This document shows positions 21,104 to 30,619 of a DNA stretch of 64,000 nt, one piece after another. Position numbers and translations under genes: made by a program. The stretch is from CAYPTB01 sp964413535 (lineage in GTDB: Bacteria; Planctomycetota; UBA1135; GCA-002686595). Each line of letters starts with the position of its first letter. The stretch's first letter is position 1. Where the stretch lies: assembly GCA_964413535.1 (NCBI GenBank), contig CAYPTB010000010.1, positions 1 to 64,000 of the forward strand, read 5' to 3'. The notes beneath the pieces were generated by a model. It saw nothing but the letters and a program-made list of their open reading frames with translations. It ran no database searches and was not told the DNA's origin.

Positions 21104-21108
21104 GCCGC

Positions 21109-21708
21109 GTGCAGCACGCCGCCTGGCTCTGCGATCTCGACGGCACGCTGTACCGGCCGCTCTTCGTCAAGCTCGCCATGGGCCTGGAGCTCGTCCTGTT
21201 CGGACGGGGCGACGTCGCGTCCATCCGCGCCTTCCGCCGTCAGCACGAGGTGCTGCGCGCGATTCTCGACGAAGGCGTGCCGTGCCCGTTCGAGCTGCAG
21301 CTCGAACGCGCGTCCTCCGAGCTGGCGCTGTCGCCGAGCGAGCTGCGCGCCGTCGTGCTGGAATGGATGGTGGAGCGACCGGGCAAGTGGCTCGGGCGCT
21401 TCGCGCGTCGCGGGCTCCTGGCCGAGATCGAGCGCTTCCGCGAGCGCGGTGGGAAGACGGCGGTCGTCTCCGACTACCCGGCGCGCAGCAAGCTCGCCGC
21501 GCTCGGCGTCACGCAGCTCTTCGACGCGGTGATCGCGAACGGCGAGGAGAATGGTCCGCCGCGGCTCAAGCCCTGGCCGGACGGCTACCTGGCCGCGGCG
21601 CGCGCGCTCGGCGTGGAGCCCGCGCAGTGTCTGGTGCTCGGCGATCGCGACGACGCCGACGGCGAGGCTGCTCGCCGCGCCGGAATGGCCTTTCGCCGCA
21701 TCGGTTGA
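21109..21708 (+). CDS. HAD-superfamily hydrolase downstream of thiC
   Basis: 199-residue HAD phosphatase with motif I CDLDGT (Asp9, Asp11), motif II VVSDYPARSK, a lysine in RLKPWPDGY and motif IV LGDRDDADGEAARRAG. A helical cap sits between motifs I and II (residues of about 15-95), placing it in cap class C1. The GTG start at 21109 is five bases after the thiC stop, so the two are surely co-transcribed. The position suggests it may dephosphorylate a thiamine-pathway phosphate, but nothing in the sequence proves that. Confidence 0.82.
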   Translation: MQHAAWLCDLDGTLYRPLFVKLAMGLELVLFGRGDVASIRAFRRQHEVLRAILDEGVPCPFELQLERASSELALSPSELRAVVLEWMVERPGKWLGRFARRGLLAEIERFRERGGKTAVVSDYPARSKLAALGVTQLFDAVIANGEENGPPRLKPWPDGYLAAARALGVEPAQCLVLGDRDDADGEAARRAGMAFRRIG

Positions 21709-21720
21709 ACCGCTCGAGGC

Positions 21721-22020
21721 TCAGGCGGCGATGCGTCTCACGGCTCGCTCCGCGCGCAGCGAAGCGCGCTGCGCTCGGCGCAGGACGCGCAGCTCCTGTT
21801 GCGTCGGCCAGGGACCGAAGGCCAGGTACAGGAACATCGCCAAGTTCAGTCCCGGCACCAGCATCAGGAGTCCGAGCGCGGCGTGGCGCCCCGCGCGGGC
21901 GAAGATGCGGCAGCAACCGAGCACCAGGACGAGGAAGGTCGCTCCGATCGCGATCTGGGCGTTCCGATCGGCGAGGAAGGCCCAAACTTCGGGCGACACG
22001 AGCGCGCGCATTCTGTCCAT
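21721..22020 (-). CDS. Small membrane protein, two transmembrane helices
   Basis: 99 residues with two hydrophobic helices (AQIAIGATFLVLVLGCCRIF and AALGLLMLVPGLNLAMFLYLAF) and an arginine-rich cytoplasmic tail. The PGLNLAMFLYLAFGPWP pattern resembles short membrane proteins of unknown function. It converges on the HAD phosphatase gene, with 12 bases between the stops. The ATG start is supported by hydropathy and by the lack of a better start. No function can be assigned. Confidence 0.6.
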   Translation of the reverse strand: MDRMRALVSPEVWAFLADRNAQIAIGATFLVLVLGCCRIFARAGRHAALGLLMLVPGLNLAMFLYLAFGPWPTQQELRVLRRAQRASLRAERAVRRIAA

Positions 22021-22120
22021 CGAGACTTCTCCTGCGCGGATCGCTCCGCGGTCCTTCCGCCTTTCGGCCGTCGCGGAGGGCGCGGCTGAGCGATTCTCGG
22101 GCGGCGGGAAAGGCTTTCCG

Positions 22121-22205
22121 ACGGATCGCCCACGGATCGCCCACGGATCTCCGACGGGTCGCCGACGGGTCGCCGACGGGTCGCCGACAGGTCGCCGACA
22201 GGTCG
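22121..22205. repeat. 11-base tandem repeat, about 7.7 copies
   Basis: The unit ACGG(A/G)TCGCC(C/G) repeats head to tail from 22121. The first three copies read ACGGATC, the middle three ACGGGTC, and the last ones ACAGGTC, so drift is graded along the array. The period of 11 is close to one helical turn and is not a codon multiple. It lies between the small membrane protein start and the DUF2959 gene, 88 bases before the latter's ATG. Slippage expansion is the simplest explanation. Confidence 0.85.
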
Positions 22206-22293
22206 ACAGGACGCGCGCGCGCAGGTTGCGCGGGAGCGTGTCTTCAGCGGAGAATGCGCTCCTCCCCGCCGCACCTCATGAGATCGAGACGCC

Positions 22294-22926
22294 ATGAATC
22301 GCACAATCGGCTTCGCCCTCCTTCTCGCCTCGACCGCGTGCTCGACCGCCTACTACGCGACCCTGGAGAAGTTCGGCGTGGAGAAGCGCAACATCCTCGC
22401 CGACCGCATCGCCGCAGGGCGAGACGACCAGGCCGAGGCGAAGGAGCGCTTCCGGACGACGCTCGAGCGCTTCAAGTCCCTGGCGGACTTCGACGGAGGG
22501 GACCTCGAGAGCGCCTACGGGAAGTTCTCGCGCGATCTCGAGCGCTGCGAGGACAGCGCGGAGAAGATCGAGAGCCGCATCGACTCGATCGACGAGGTCG
22601 CCCACGACCTGTTCGGCGAGTGGAAGAGCGAGAACGAGCAGTACGAGGACGCCGATCTGCGCCGGCGCAGCGACGAGCTCTTGGCGGAGACGAGAGAGCG
22701 CTACGCTTCCCTCATCGCGAGCATGCAACGGGCCGAGGCGCGCATGGAGCCCGTGCTGGTTGTCTTCCGCGACCAGGTGCGGTTCCTCAAGCACAACCTG
22801 AACGCGAAAGCCGTCGCGTCCTTGGAGGGAACGTTCAGCGACGTGGAGGGGGAGGTTCTGGCGCTCGTCTCGGAGATGGAGCGTTCGATCGACGAGGCCG
22901 ATCGCTTCATCGAGAGCCTGGACTGA
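22294..22926 (+). CDS. DUF2959-family lipoprotein
   Basis: 210 residues. The N-terminus is a lipoprotein signal ending near Cys16 (LLLASTACSTAYY), so the mature protein should be anchored to a membrane. The rest is highly charged and helical with long coiled-coil-prone segments (EKRNILADRIAAGRDDQAEAKERFR; later EARMEPVLVVFRDQVRFLKHNLNAKAVASL), matching the DUF2959 family. The family has no established function; an envelope structural or stress role is often guessed. Its 3' end overlaps the convergent metallopeptidase gene by 20 bases. An 11-base tandem repeat lies in its upstream region. Confidence 0.85.
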   Translation: MNRTIGFALLLASTACSTAYYATLEKFGVEKRNILADRIAAGRDDQAEAKERFRTTLERFKSLADFDGGDLESAYGKFSRDLERCEDSAEKIESRIDSIDEVAHDLFGEWKSENEQYEDADLRRRSDELLAETRERYASLIASMQRAEARMEPVLVVFRDQVRFLKHNLNAKAVASLEGTFSDVEGEVLALVSEMERSIDEADRFIESLD

Positions 22927-25111
22927 GTCCGTCGCTCGCGGTCGCGTCCAAGAGCGCGTCCAAGAGCGCGTCCATGTGCGCGCGCACCCTGCCGTCGAGG
23001 TCGCCGGCCGAGAGGAGCCGGGCGTGCACCTCGTCCGGACTCACTCCTTCTCCCAGGTCGTCGAGCAGGCGCTGGAAGAGGCGTTGCTCGGCGAGCCCGG
23101 CACGCAGGAGCCAGTGCACGACGGCCCAGGACTCCGCGTAGTTCCGCCGCACGTCGGCGTAGAACGCATCCGGCGGCAACGCGAAGAGGTCCGCCAGCGG
23201 GAGCCAGGGCGTGCTCGAATCGCCGAGGAAGCGCAGGTGATCGACGTGCAGCGCGCCGTCGACGAGCGCTCCCCGCACGTTCGCGACGCTCTCGAAGTAC
23301 TCGGCGAGCCCTTCGTCGAGCCAGCGCGGCACTACGCGAACGCGCCCGTCGAGGTACGCGTGCAGACCTTCGTGGCGCAACGTACGCAGCGTCGCGGCTT
23401 TCTCGTCTTGGCTCCAGACGAGGAGCTGCTTCAGGAACGGACTGTAGAGGCCGGCGGTGCTCTCCGGCGCCGCGGGGAAGAGATCGCGGGCATAGGCGCT
23501 GTACCCTGCGCGGCTGGAGAACACGAACACGGGGAGGCGCGCAGGGGGCTGTACGCCGCGAGCCCGCCCGGCGAGTCTTCCGAGCCGGCGCTCGTAGAAA
23601 CGGAGGCATTCCTCGAGCGCGTTCGCGGCTTCGAAGCAGGCGTTCCGGCCGATGTCGCTCTGCACGACGTAGTTAGCGGAGCGGTACTCGTACACGCGCT
23701 CCCATGAGGGGCCGCCCAGCGCGCGCACGAGCAGGCCTTCGGCATCGCGCAGCGCCTCGCGCGCAACCCCGAGCCGCAGCGCTTCCAGCACGGCGGCCTT
23801 GGCCCGTAGCGGTTCGCCGATCGAGAGCAGGGAGCGCGCGCACTCCGACCACACGAAGGCGCCGCTCGGAGCGGCGCCCAGGATCTCGTCGACGGCCGCC
23901 AGGACGGCCTCGCGCTCGCCCAGGAGGGCGAGCACGCGCACGCGCAGCGCGCGAGCCTCGACGAAGTCCGGCGCGATCGCGAGAGCGCGGTCGATCGCCG
24001 CGAGGGCTTCGTGCCGACGCTCGAGCTCGGAAGCGAACAGGCACCGGTAGAAGAGCGCGAGCTCGCGTGGGAGGGCTCCCGCGTCGAGCGCGTCCAGGAG
24101 CTCGAGACCCTCGCTCGGTCGCCGCTCCCGCTCGAGCTGCGCGAGGCGCGCGAGCGTCGCGCGCTCGGGCGTCGTGAGGGAGCGCGCTACGGGAAAGGCG
24201 GTTTCCACGGCGCCGGCGTCGTCCGAAACGAGGGCCAGGAGCCAGGCAGGGACGCGGTTGGCGGGATCCCACGCTCGGCGGAAGTCCTTCTCCGCGGCCA
24301 CGCGCGCGAGGTCGGCCTGACCCCGCAGCCAGGCGGGGTCCGCGAAGCCGCTGAGGGTCACGCGCTCGACATCCGGACAGCGCAGCGCTACGCGTCCGAA
24401 GAGCTCGCGCGGTTTGGCGGCGGTCAAGATCACACGATCGTCGATCGCAGCCGAGATGCGCGTCGTCCCGACCGTCACGGCGACGCGGTAGCGCTCGCCG
24501 AGTACGAGGGGCGTCTCCGGCGCTTCGGCCAGGACGGTGCTCCCGCCCGCAGCGTTGCGAACCAACCGCGGCGGCAGCCAGGTCTCGCGGCCGTCGCGCG
24601 CGACCCGCGGGAATCCGAACACGACCTGGTGGCTCGAGCTCGGCTCGAGGCACACGAGGACCTCCGGCACCGCGTGTGCGTCGCCCTCGCGTTCGCGTGG
24701 CATGCGGCCCGTGACTTCGACCTCGTACGGCCCCACGAACGCGACGGGGTGCCGGAGGAAGCCGTCGAAGTCCTGGAAGTCGCCCGGCGAGTCGCCGTAG
24801 CGGAGAGCCATGCGTCCGGAGGAGGGGTCGTAGCTCACGAGCTCGCCCGCGATCAGGCTCGCGGGATCGGGCTCCGTGAACTCCGAGAAGAAAGCGCAGC
24901 GCGCACACAGCTCGACGATCTCGGGCGCGTGGGGAGCGACGTACGGCGCGCGCTCGTGGCGCACGAGCAGCCCTTCGAGCTCGGCTGCCGCCGTCTTCCA
25001 GCGACCGAGCGCCGCGAGCTCGCGCACGCGGGCCAGCTCGGCGCCGAAGTCCTCCTCCGTACCCTGCGGGGCGAAGGACGCGAGGCAGGAGACGAGGAGT
25101 GCGGAGAGCAT
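22907..25111 (-). CDS. Secreted gluzincin-type metallopeptidase with TPR-like middle region
   Basis: 734 residues starting at ATG 25109-25111, which opens a Sec signal peptide (MLSALLVSCLASFAPQG); the longer frame upstream is arginine-rich and unlikely. Residues of about 20-330 include a beta-rich, possibly jelly-roll region. Residues of about 390-520 look TPR-like. The C-terminal third is a peptidase of the MA/DUF1570 kind: zinc motif HEGLH at His580-His584 with a likely third ligand Glu600 in LDEGLAEYFE. The extreme C-terminus carries a short DALL repeat encoded by a 12-base tandem repeat (22944-22974). Its substrate is unknown, and it is 88 bases beyond the radical SAM gene on the same strand. 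Confidence 0.8.
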   Translation of the reverse strand: MLSALLVSCLASFAPQGTEEDFGAELARVRELAALGRWKTAAAELEGLLVRHERAPYVAPHAPEIVELCARCAFFSEFTEPDPASLIAGELVSYDPSSGRMALRYGDSPGDFQDFDGFLRHPVAFVGPYEVEVTGRMPREREGDAHAVPEVLVCLEPSSSHQVVFGFPRVARDGRETWLPPRLVRNAAGGSTVLAEAPETPLVLGERYRVAVTVGTTRISAAIDDRVILTAAKPRELFGRVALRCPDVERVTLSGFADPAWLRGQADLARVAAEKDFRRAWDPANRVPAWLLALVSDDAGAVETAFPVARSLTTPERATLARLAQLERERRPSEGLELLDALDAGALPRELALFYRCLFASELERRHEALAAIDRALAIAPDFVEARALRVRVLALLGEREAVLAAVDEILGAAPSGAFVWSECARSLLSIGEPLRAKAAVLEALRLGVAREALRDAEGLLVRALGGPSWERVYEYRSANYVVQSDIGRNACFEAANALEECLRFYERRLGRLAGRARGVQPPARLPVFVFSSRAGYSAYARDLFPAAPESTAGLYSPFLKQLLVWSQDEKAATLRTLRHEGLHAYLDGRVRVVPRWLDEGLAEYFESVANVRGALVDGALHVDHLRFLGDSSTPWLPLADLFALPPDAFYADVRRNYAESWAVVHWLLRAGLAEQRLFQRLLDDLGEGVSPDEVHARLLSAGDLDGRVRAHMDALLDALLDATASDGLSPGSR

Positions 25112-25199
25112 CGCGTAGGCGCTACTCCCCCTTGTTCGGGTGCGGCGGGCCGCCGACTCCAGTCCGTCGCCCGTCCGCGCATCGGACGCGCGGCTCTCC

Positions 25200-27299
25200 T
25201 CAGGAAGCGAGGGCGATCGGCTGCTTCTTCGGAGCCTGGTCGAGCGAGATGAACAGGAGGCCCCGTCGCACGAACTCGAGCAGACGCTGCCCCAGGGCCT
25301 GCGGGTCACCTGTCAGGGCGCTCGAGATCTCCTCGCAGGTGCGACGGCCGTCGGCGAGCTCGATCATGCGGTGCTCGACGTCGCTGAGCGGATAGGAGAG
25401 CGAAGCGGTGGTGACGAAGATCGCGTGGCTCGTCTGCTTGGGCAGCGCTCCGCCTTCCGGCGGTATGCCCAGGGCCTCGGGCGATGCAAAGAGGTCGAAG
25501 TCGAACGTCGCGAGGTGATTCGTCTTCGGCAGGTGGGGGCGCAGCGCCGCGATCTCCTCCCAACTGTCGGGCAGGATTCCGCCCTCGTCGAAGTTCGACA
25601 TCCGTCGAGCGAGCTCCGGCCGCTCGGTCAGGTAGACGTAGAACGCCATGCGCGTGATCGAATCCGCGTCGCCGCGCGAGAGCAGCGCGGCGTCGAGCTC
25701 GGCCCGATCGTAGTGGAGCCGGCCGTCGCGGTGGCGGAAGTCCCACTGGCCGTTCGGCTTCTGGTACAGGTCGATGTCGTACAGGTCGCCGCCCGACAGG
25801 AAGATGTCGTCGTCGGGCGAGATGGCGTAGGTGCCCATGTACGAGGACAACAGGACCGCGCCGCGGTGCTCCTCGAGGTAGCGGTAGCTCCGGACGTCGT
25901 CCTCGACCGTTGCACCGGGGAACCCGATGAACCACTGCACACTGACCTTGACGCCCGAGCGCTCCAGTGCGCCCATCATCAGGTGCACGCGCGACAGGTC
26001 GTTGCCCTTGACCATGAGGTCGAGCACGCGCTGACTGCCTGATTCATAGCCGAACTGGAGGAAGCGCGCGCCGCCACGGTAGATGGTGTCCGTGAACTCC
26101 TGATCGGTGAAGACCTTCTCGAACTTGGTCTCCGCGCCCCAGTAGAAGCGCCGATCCGCGGGCAGCTCCTCGTTGAACTTGGAGAAGTCGCGCATGAGCC
26201 GCGGCGGCGTGAGCGGATCCCAGAACATGATGTGCCGCACGCCCGTCTGCTCCTGGATGTGCACCAGGTCGTCGAACACGAGCGACGCCTTGCGCAGGCG
26301 GAAGTTCTGCTTGATGTCGAACGAGCAGAAGGTGCACTTGCCGTAGTAGCAGCCGCGCGAGGTCTGGTAGTTGACCACCAGGTTCGGCAGGAAGTACCGG
26401 CCGACCGGCATCTTCGAGAAGTCGGGCGCCGGGATGTCGTTCATGTCCGGCAGCGAGCGACTCACGGGCTCGTGGATCGTCCCCGACTCGTCGCGCCGAT
26501 AGAGGTTGGGGATGCTCGAGACGTCGTCGCCGTTCTCGAGCGCCGTGACGAACTGCGGGAACGTCACGTCCGCCTCGCCCGGCATCGCGTAGTCCACCCA
26601 CTTCCAGAAGCGCGGATCCGTGCACAGGATCTTGTGGAAGGACGAGAGGATCGATCCCCCGACGATCGTCTTGACGTGCGGAGCGCGGCGCTTGAGGAGC
26701 TTGAGGATCGTCATGGCCTCGACGCTCTGCTCCGTGAAGGGGATCGAGATCGCGACGAGCTCCGGGTCGTTGCGCAGGATCACGTCGAGGACGACGTCCT
26801 CGAGGACGGTCGTGACGGGGTTGTGGAACTCGGTGTCGAGGTACCCGAAGAACTCGTCCTTGTAATCCTTCGAGAGCGGGTAGAAGACCGGGTTGATCGA
26901 GTACATCGCCCGCAGGAGGTTCACGATGACGTCGTACGCCCAAGTCGCCTTCTCGGGATCGAGGAAGAGCTCGCGCGTGCGCAGGATGTCGGCCGCTTCC
27001 TGCGCGTGGAACAGGTGGTCGAACGGAACGATCGACAGCTTCGCGAGTCCCTGGAGATGGCGCACCTGATCCGGCAGCAAGCGCGCGCTCCCGCGCAGGT
27101 AGTTCCACGACTCGTCGAAGAAGGCCCGCGCGCGCTCCTGCGTCTCGCGCTTCAGGAACTCCTCGACGACCTCGAGGTTGGCGTCGACGGTGTCGACCTC
27201 GTGTCCGGCCGCGCCGAGGCAGCCCGCCAACAAGGGGAGCCCGCTGAACGGGCAGCTCGGGATGTTCCGGTTGGGGGGGAAGACGAGGGTGACTTTCAT
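25200..27299 (-). CDS. B12-binding-domain radical SAM protein with C-terminal extension
   Basis: 699 residues starting at ATG 27297-27299, chosen because MKVTLVFPPNRNIPSCPFSGLPLLAG is the normal start of cobalamin-binding radical SAM proteins. The long N-terminal domain includes an unusual helical insert (about residues 50-160). The cluster motif is CX4CX2C (RGCYYGKCTFC: Cys317, Cys322, Cys325), a variant spacing known in this superfamily rather than the standard CX3C. Downstream motifs include FGYESGSQRVLDLM and WFIGFPGATVEDD. The last 130 residues look like a winged-helix/PqqD-like segment (VEHRMIELADGRRTCEEISSAL). The substrate is unknown; it is unlike the other radical SAM enzyme of this window beyond the core. 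Confidence 0.87.
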   Translation of the reverse strand: MKVTLVFPPNRNIPSCPFSGLPLLAGCLGAAGHEVDTVDANLEVVEEFLKRETQERARAFFDESWNYLRGSARLLPDQVRHLQGLAKLSIVPFDHLFHAQEAADILRTRELFLDPEKATWAYDVIVNLLRAMYSINPVFYPLSKDYKDEFFGYLDTEFHNPVTTVLEDVVLDVILRNDPELVAISIPFTEQSVEAMTILKLLKRRAPHVKTIVGGSILSSFHKILCTDPRFWKWVDYAMPGEADVTFPQFVTALENGDDVSSIPNLYRRDESGTIHEPVSRSLPDMNDIPAPDFSKMPVGRYFLPNLVVNYQTSRGCYYGKCTFCSFDIKQNFRLRKASLVFDDLVHIQEQTGVRHIMFWDPLTPPRLMRDFSKFNEELPADRRFYWGAETKFEKVFTDQEFTDTIYRGGARFLQFGYESGSQRVLDLMVKGNDLSRVHLMMGALERSGVKVSVQWFIGFPGATVEDDVRSYRYLEEHRGAVLLSSYMGTYAISPDDDIFLSGGDLYDIDLYQKPNGQWDFRHRDGRLHYDRAELDAALLSRGDADSITRMAFYVYLTERPELARRMSNFDEGGILPDSWEEIAALRPHLPKTNHLATFDFDLFASPEALGIPPEGGALPKQTSHAIFVTTASLSYPLSDVEHRMIELADGRRTCEEISSALTGDPQALGQRLLEFVRRGLLFISLDQAPKKQPIALAS

Positions 27300-27470
27300 G
27301 GAGCCCGATACCGGAGGTCCTGGCCGAGCGGGATCGCTTGGGACGAGGACGGTCCCGCCCACACGGTACCCGCCTGCCGGATTCCGCGAAAGCGATTCCG
27401 TACCGGACCGGCGCCCGCACGGCTCCACGTCCCGCGTGGACATCGTGCCGGATGGACCTCGCTCTATAGC

Positions 27471-28601
27471 CTATCCCGCGCTCGCTCCGGCGCTGGCCCC
27501 GAGCCTGCGGCCCGGATCGAAGGCGCGCGCGGCCGCGGTCGTCGGCCGGGCTCCGAGCAGGCGCGCCGCCGCCAGCTCGCCCACGCCGTGCGCGCACACC
27601 ATGCCGTGGCCGCCGAGGCCCGCGACCCAGAACAGACCGGCGCGGTCGGGGTCGGGGCCGATCGCGAAGCGCTGATCGGCTGCGAAAGTGCGCATGCCGG
27701 CCCAGAAGCTCCGAGCACGGTCGGCGACGCCCGGCAGGTAGCGGGAAACCCGCTCCAGGACGAGCCCGCGCACGCTCGGGTCCGCTCGGCACAGGTTTGG
27801 ATCGATTTTCGTCTGATCCAGGGCGCAGGCGAGGAGGCCGCCCCTCTCGGGCCGTGCGTAGAAGGGCTCGAGCGCGTGGTGCCACACCACGGGCCCGCGC
27901 GGGTCGACGGCCGGATCGCTCGTCGTCGCGACCAAGTGACGGCGCGTGGGAGTGAGCGACATGCGTGAGCCCGCGGCGCGGCCGAGCTCGCCCGCCCAAC
28001 CGCCGGCCGCGATCACCGTCCAGTCGGCCTCCAGGCTTTCCCCCGAAGCGAGGCGCGCACCGCGGACGCGATCGTTCTCCACCCACAGCGCCTCGACGCG
28101 CGCTCCCGTCTCGATCGCGATTCCCGCCGCGCGCGCTCCGCGCTCGAAGCCGCTCGTGAGCGCGGCGATGTCGATCACGCCCTCCTTCGGGAACCAGAAG
28201 GCCGCGCCGATCTCGGCATCGAACCGGGGCGCGAGCTCGTGCACGCGCGCGCGCGAAATGCGCAATCCGCCGTGGCTTCCTCCGGAGGACTCGAACCAGC
28301 CCTCGAGGTCCGCCGCGCGGTGCCCGTCCGCGCTGAGCAAGAGCCCCGTGGCCCGGACGAGCGGGACTTCGCTGAAACCGGGCGGCGGGGCGCAGAGGAA
28401 GTCCGCGCTCGCGCGCGCGAACGCACTCGAGAGCGCGTCCCCCGACAGCGTGCGCAGGATGGCGGCGTTCTGTCCGCTCGCGTGCAGGCAGGGTCGTTCC
28501 TCGCGCTCGAGCAGCACGACGTCGCGTTCCCCGCGCCGCGCGAGGGACCAGGCCGTCGCGAGGCCGGCGACGCCCCCGCCGACGATGAGGATTCGCACCA
28601 T
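27471..28601 (-). CDS. FAD-dependent oxidoreductase, DAO/glycine-oxidase-like
   Basis: 376 residues. The N-terminal ADP-binding motif MVRILIVGGGVAGLATAWSLARRG is followed by a GQNAAILR stretch and a late FAD motif GLGGHGMVCAHGVGELAA, the pattern of DAO-family enzymes such as glycine, sarcosine or D-amino-acid oxidases. It has no signal peptide. The substrate is not predictable. The start is ATG 28601; the alternatives upstream belong to the DUF885 gene's other frames. The DUF885 gene ends 50 bases upstream on the same strand, and the NUDIX and DUF885 genes may share a transcript with it. Confidence 0.87.
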   Translation of the reverse strand: MVRILIVGGGVAGLATAWSLARRGERDVVLLEREERPCLHASGQNAAILRTLSGDALSSAFARASADFLCAPPPGFSEVPLVRATGLLLSADGHRAADLEGWFESSGGSHGGLRISRARVHELAPRFDAEIGAAFWFPKEGVIDIAALTSGFERGARAAGIAIETGARVEALWVENDRVRGARLASGESLEADWTVIAAGGWAGELGRAAGSRMSLTPTRRHLVATTSDPAVDPRGPVVWHHALEPFYARPERGGLLACALDQTKIDPNLCRADPSVRGLVLERVSRYLPGVADRARSFWAGMRTFAADQRFAIGPDPDRAGLFWVAGLGGHGMVCAHGVGELAAARLLGARPTTAAARAFDPGRRLGASAGASAG

Positions 28602-28651
28602 GGCGCTCGTTTTGGTTCCCAGGTCAGCTCGCGGCGCGCCGCGCCGAGCGG

Positions 28652-30619
28652 CTAGCCCTGGACGCGCCCATGCTCCGCCGCCCCGAGCCAGGTCGTGATG
28701 CGCTCGCGCAGGACGCCCAGGGTGACGGCGCCGTTCTCGAGCACGCGGTCGTGGAACTCCGCGAGCGAGAAGTCGCCGCCCTGCTCCGTCTGCGCCTCGC
28801 GCCGCAGGGCCAGGATCTCGCGCTCCCCGAGCTTGTACGCGAGCGCCTGACCGGGCCAAGCGATGTAGCGGTCGATCTCGTTCTCGACGTTGTTCGGCGC
28901 GAGCAGGGTGTTGTCGAGCATGTAGTCGATGGCCTGCTGGCGCGTCCAACCGAGCGCGTGGAGACCCGTGTCGACCACCAGGCGACAGGCGCGCCATGCG
29001 CGGTAGGAGAGCATGCCCATGCGGTCCTGGTCCGACGTGTAGAGACCGAGCTCGTCGCACAAGCGCTCGGTGTACAGCGCCCAACCCTCGACGAAGGCGG
29101 TCGAGCCCGTGTGCCTCCGGAATCGGGGCAGGTCGGTGAGCTCCTGGGCGATCGAGATCTGCAGGTGATGGCCGGGCACCGCCTCGTGGTAGGCCAGCAC
29201 CTCCGCCTCGTAGCGCGTGCGCGTCGTCGGCGCGTACGTGTTCACGAAGTAGCGCCCGGGCCGCGTGCCGTCCGCGGCCGGCTCGCGGTAGTAGGCCACC
29301 GTCGTGTCCTTCGCCTCGTGTGCCGGAACCGGTACGACGATGCAGCGCGCGTTCGGCAAGCGGCCGAAGACGGCGGGGACGGCGGCCTCCGCGCGCGCGA
29401 GGGCGCTCTTCGCCTTCGCCTCGATCTCGGCCTCGTTCGCGAAGTGCATAGCGGGATCGTCGCGCAGGCGCGCTTGGATCGCAGGCACGTCGGAAGTTCC
29501 GAAGAGCTTTTGCCCGAGCGCTTGGATCTCCGCCCGGACCGAGGACACTTCCTCCAGGCCGATGGCGTGGATCTCCTCCGGCCCGAGGTCGAGCGACGTG
29601 TGGTTCCCGATCAGGACGCGGTAGGCGGCCGCGCCGCCGGGAACGTGACGCAGCCCCGGTCGATCGTCGCCGCGCGCGACGGGCAGTAGCTCTTGTGCGA
29701 GGAACTCGCGATAGCTCGCGAAGGCCGGGTAGACCTCGCGCTCGACGGCCGTGAGCACGTCGTTCAGGAAGCGCCCGCGCTCCTCCGACGGGAGCGGATC
29801 GCCGGACGCCGGCAGGAGGATGCGCGTCCCGAGCGCGATCTCGTCGCCGTCCTGCAGGTGCAGGTTGACGAGGCGTAGGTCGCGCTGCATGCGGGAAGCG
29901 CCGAGGTACTGGTGCGCCGCCGCCGACACCGTCTGCCCGCGTGCGAGCGGCACCCACGTCCCTCCGCCGAGCGCCGGCGCGACGAGCGGACTGTCGAAGA
30001 TCGGTGTCGCGAGCAGCGCGTCCAACTGCGCCACAACCTTCTCCATCGCCTTCTTCGACGCGACCTTGCCCTTGGCCTTGCCCGCGCGGAGGTTGGCCGT
30101 CGTCTGGCGCACGTGCTCGGCCATCGCGCGCCAGCGTCGAACGAGTTGCACGCGCTCCCCTGCCGTCCCGATGGGCTGATCCGGCGCGAGCGAGGGGAAC
30201 CAGTTCTGCGGACCCTCGAGCGGATCCACGGCCCACTCTTGCTCGTCCAGCGCGAGCACGGCCAATTCGTTCGCGAGCTCCTCCACGAGCAGGTCGCGCG
30301 TCAAGCGCTCCTCCTGCGTGAGCGCGAGCGGATCCAACGCGCGGGCGCGTTCGAGCAGGTTCTGCTGTGCCCGTTCCCGCCGACGCAGTCCCGCGCTGGA
30401 GACGTCCGGAACCCGATCGTGGTAGCGCGGATCGTTCTGGCGCGTCGCGAAGATCGGGTCGAAGCGCAGCAAGTTCTCCCACGCCTCGCGGCACAGTTGA
30501 TCCAACGCGGCGTTCGCGACCGTGCCCGCGGAGCCATCCGCGCTCGCGCGAACCGGCCCGCGCGGCGTCTGGGCCAGGCACGCGCAGCACAGGAACAGGA
30601 TCAGGACGTACGGCTTCAT
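28652..30619 (-). CDS. DUF885 family secreted protein (putative metallopeptidase)
   Basis: 655 residues with a signal peptide (MKPYVLILFLCCACLAQTP, possibly a lipoprotein signal). DUF885 hallmarks are present: an SxxGxRRR-like stretch near residue 75, the AYHEAVPGHH metal-binding-type motif at 478-485, and EGWALYTERLCDELGLY followed by YMLDNTLL. The family is thought to be a metallopeptidase related to the M32/M3 fold, acting outside the cytoplasm. Direct evidence is limited, so the catalytic claim is family-level inference. It is encoded between the NUDIX and FAD oxidoreductase genes on the minus strand. Confidence 0.88.
   Translation of the reverse strand: MKPYVLILFLCCACLAQTPRGPVRASADGSAGTVANAALDQLCREAWENLLRFDPIFATRQNDPRYHDRVPDVSSAGLRRRERAQQNLLERARALDPLALTQEERLTRDLLVEELANELAVLALDEQEWAVDPLEGPQNWFPSLAPDQPIGTAGERVQLVRRWRAMAEHVRQTTANLRAGKAKGKVASKKAMEKVVAQLDALLATPIFDSPLVAPALGGGTWVPLARGQTVSAAAHQYLGASRMQRDLRLVNLHLQDGDEIALGTRILLPASGDPLPSEERGRFLNDVLTAVEREVYPAFASYREFLAQELLPVARGDDRPGLRHVPGGAAAYRVLIGNHTSLDLGPEEIHAIGLEEVSSVRAEIQALGQKLFGTSDVPAIQARLRDDPAMHFANEAEIEAKAKSALARAEAAVPAVFGRLPNARCIVVPVPAHEAKDTTVAYYREPAADGTRPGRYFVNTYAPTTRTRYEAEVLAYHEAVPGHHLQISIAQELTDLPRFRRHTGSTAFVEGWALYTERLCDELGLYTSDQDRMGMLSYRAWRACRLVVDTGLHALGWTRQQAIDYMLDNTLLAPNNVENEIDRYIAWPGQALAYKLGEREILALRREAQTEQGGDFSLAEFHDRVLENGAVTLGVLRERITTWLGAAEHGRVQG

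Noticed and set aside
22121..22205. CRISPR-like array
   Set aside because: The repeat is 11 bases with no spacers, and no cas gene is present.
28630..28643. Perfect 14-base palindrome between the DUF885 and FAD oxidoreductase genes
   Set aside because: It consists only of G and C in a very GC-rich gap with no T tract; expected by chance and not supported as a terminator.
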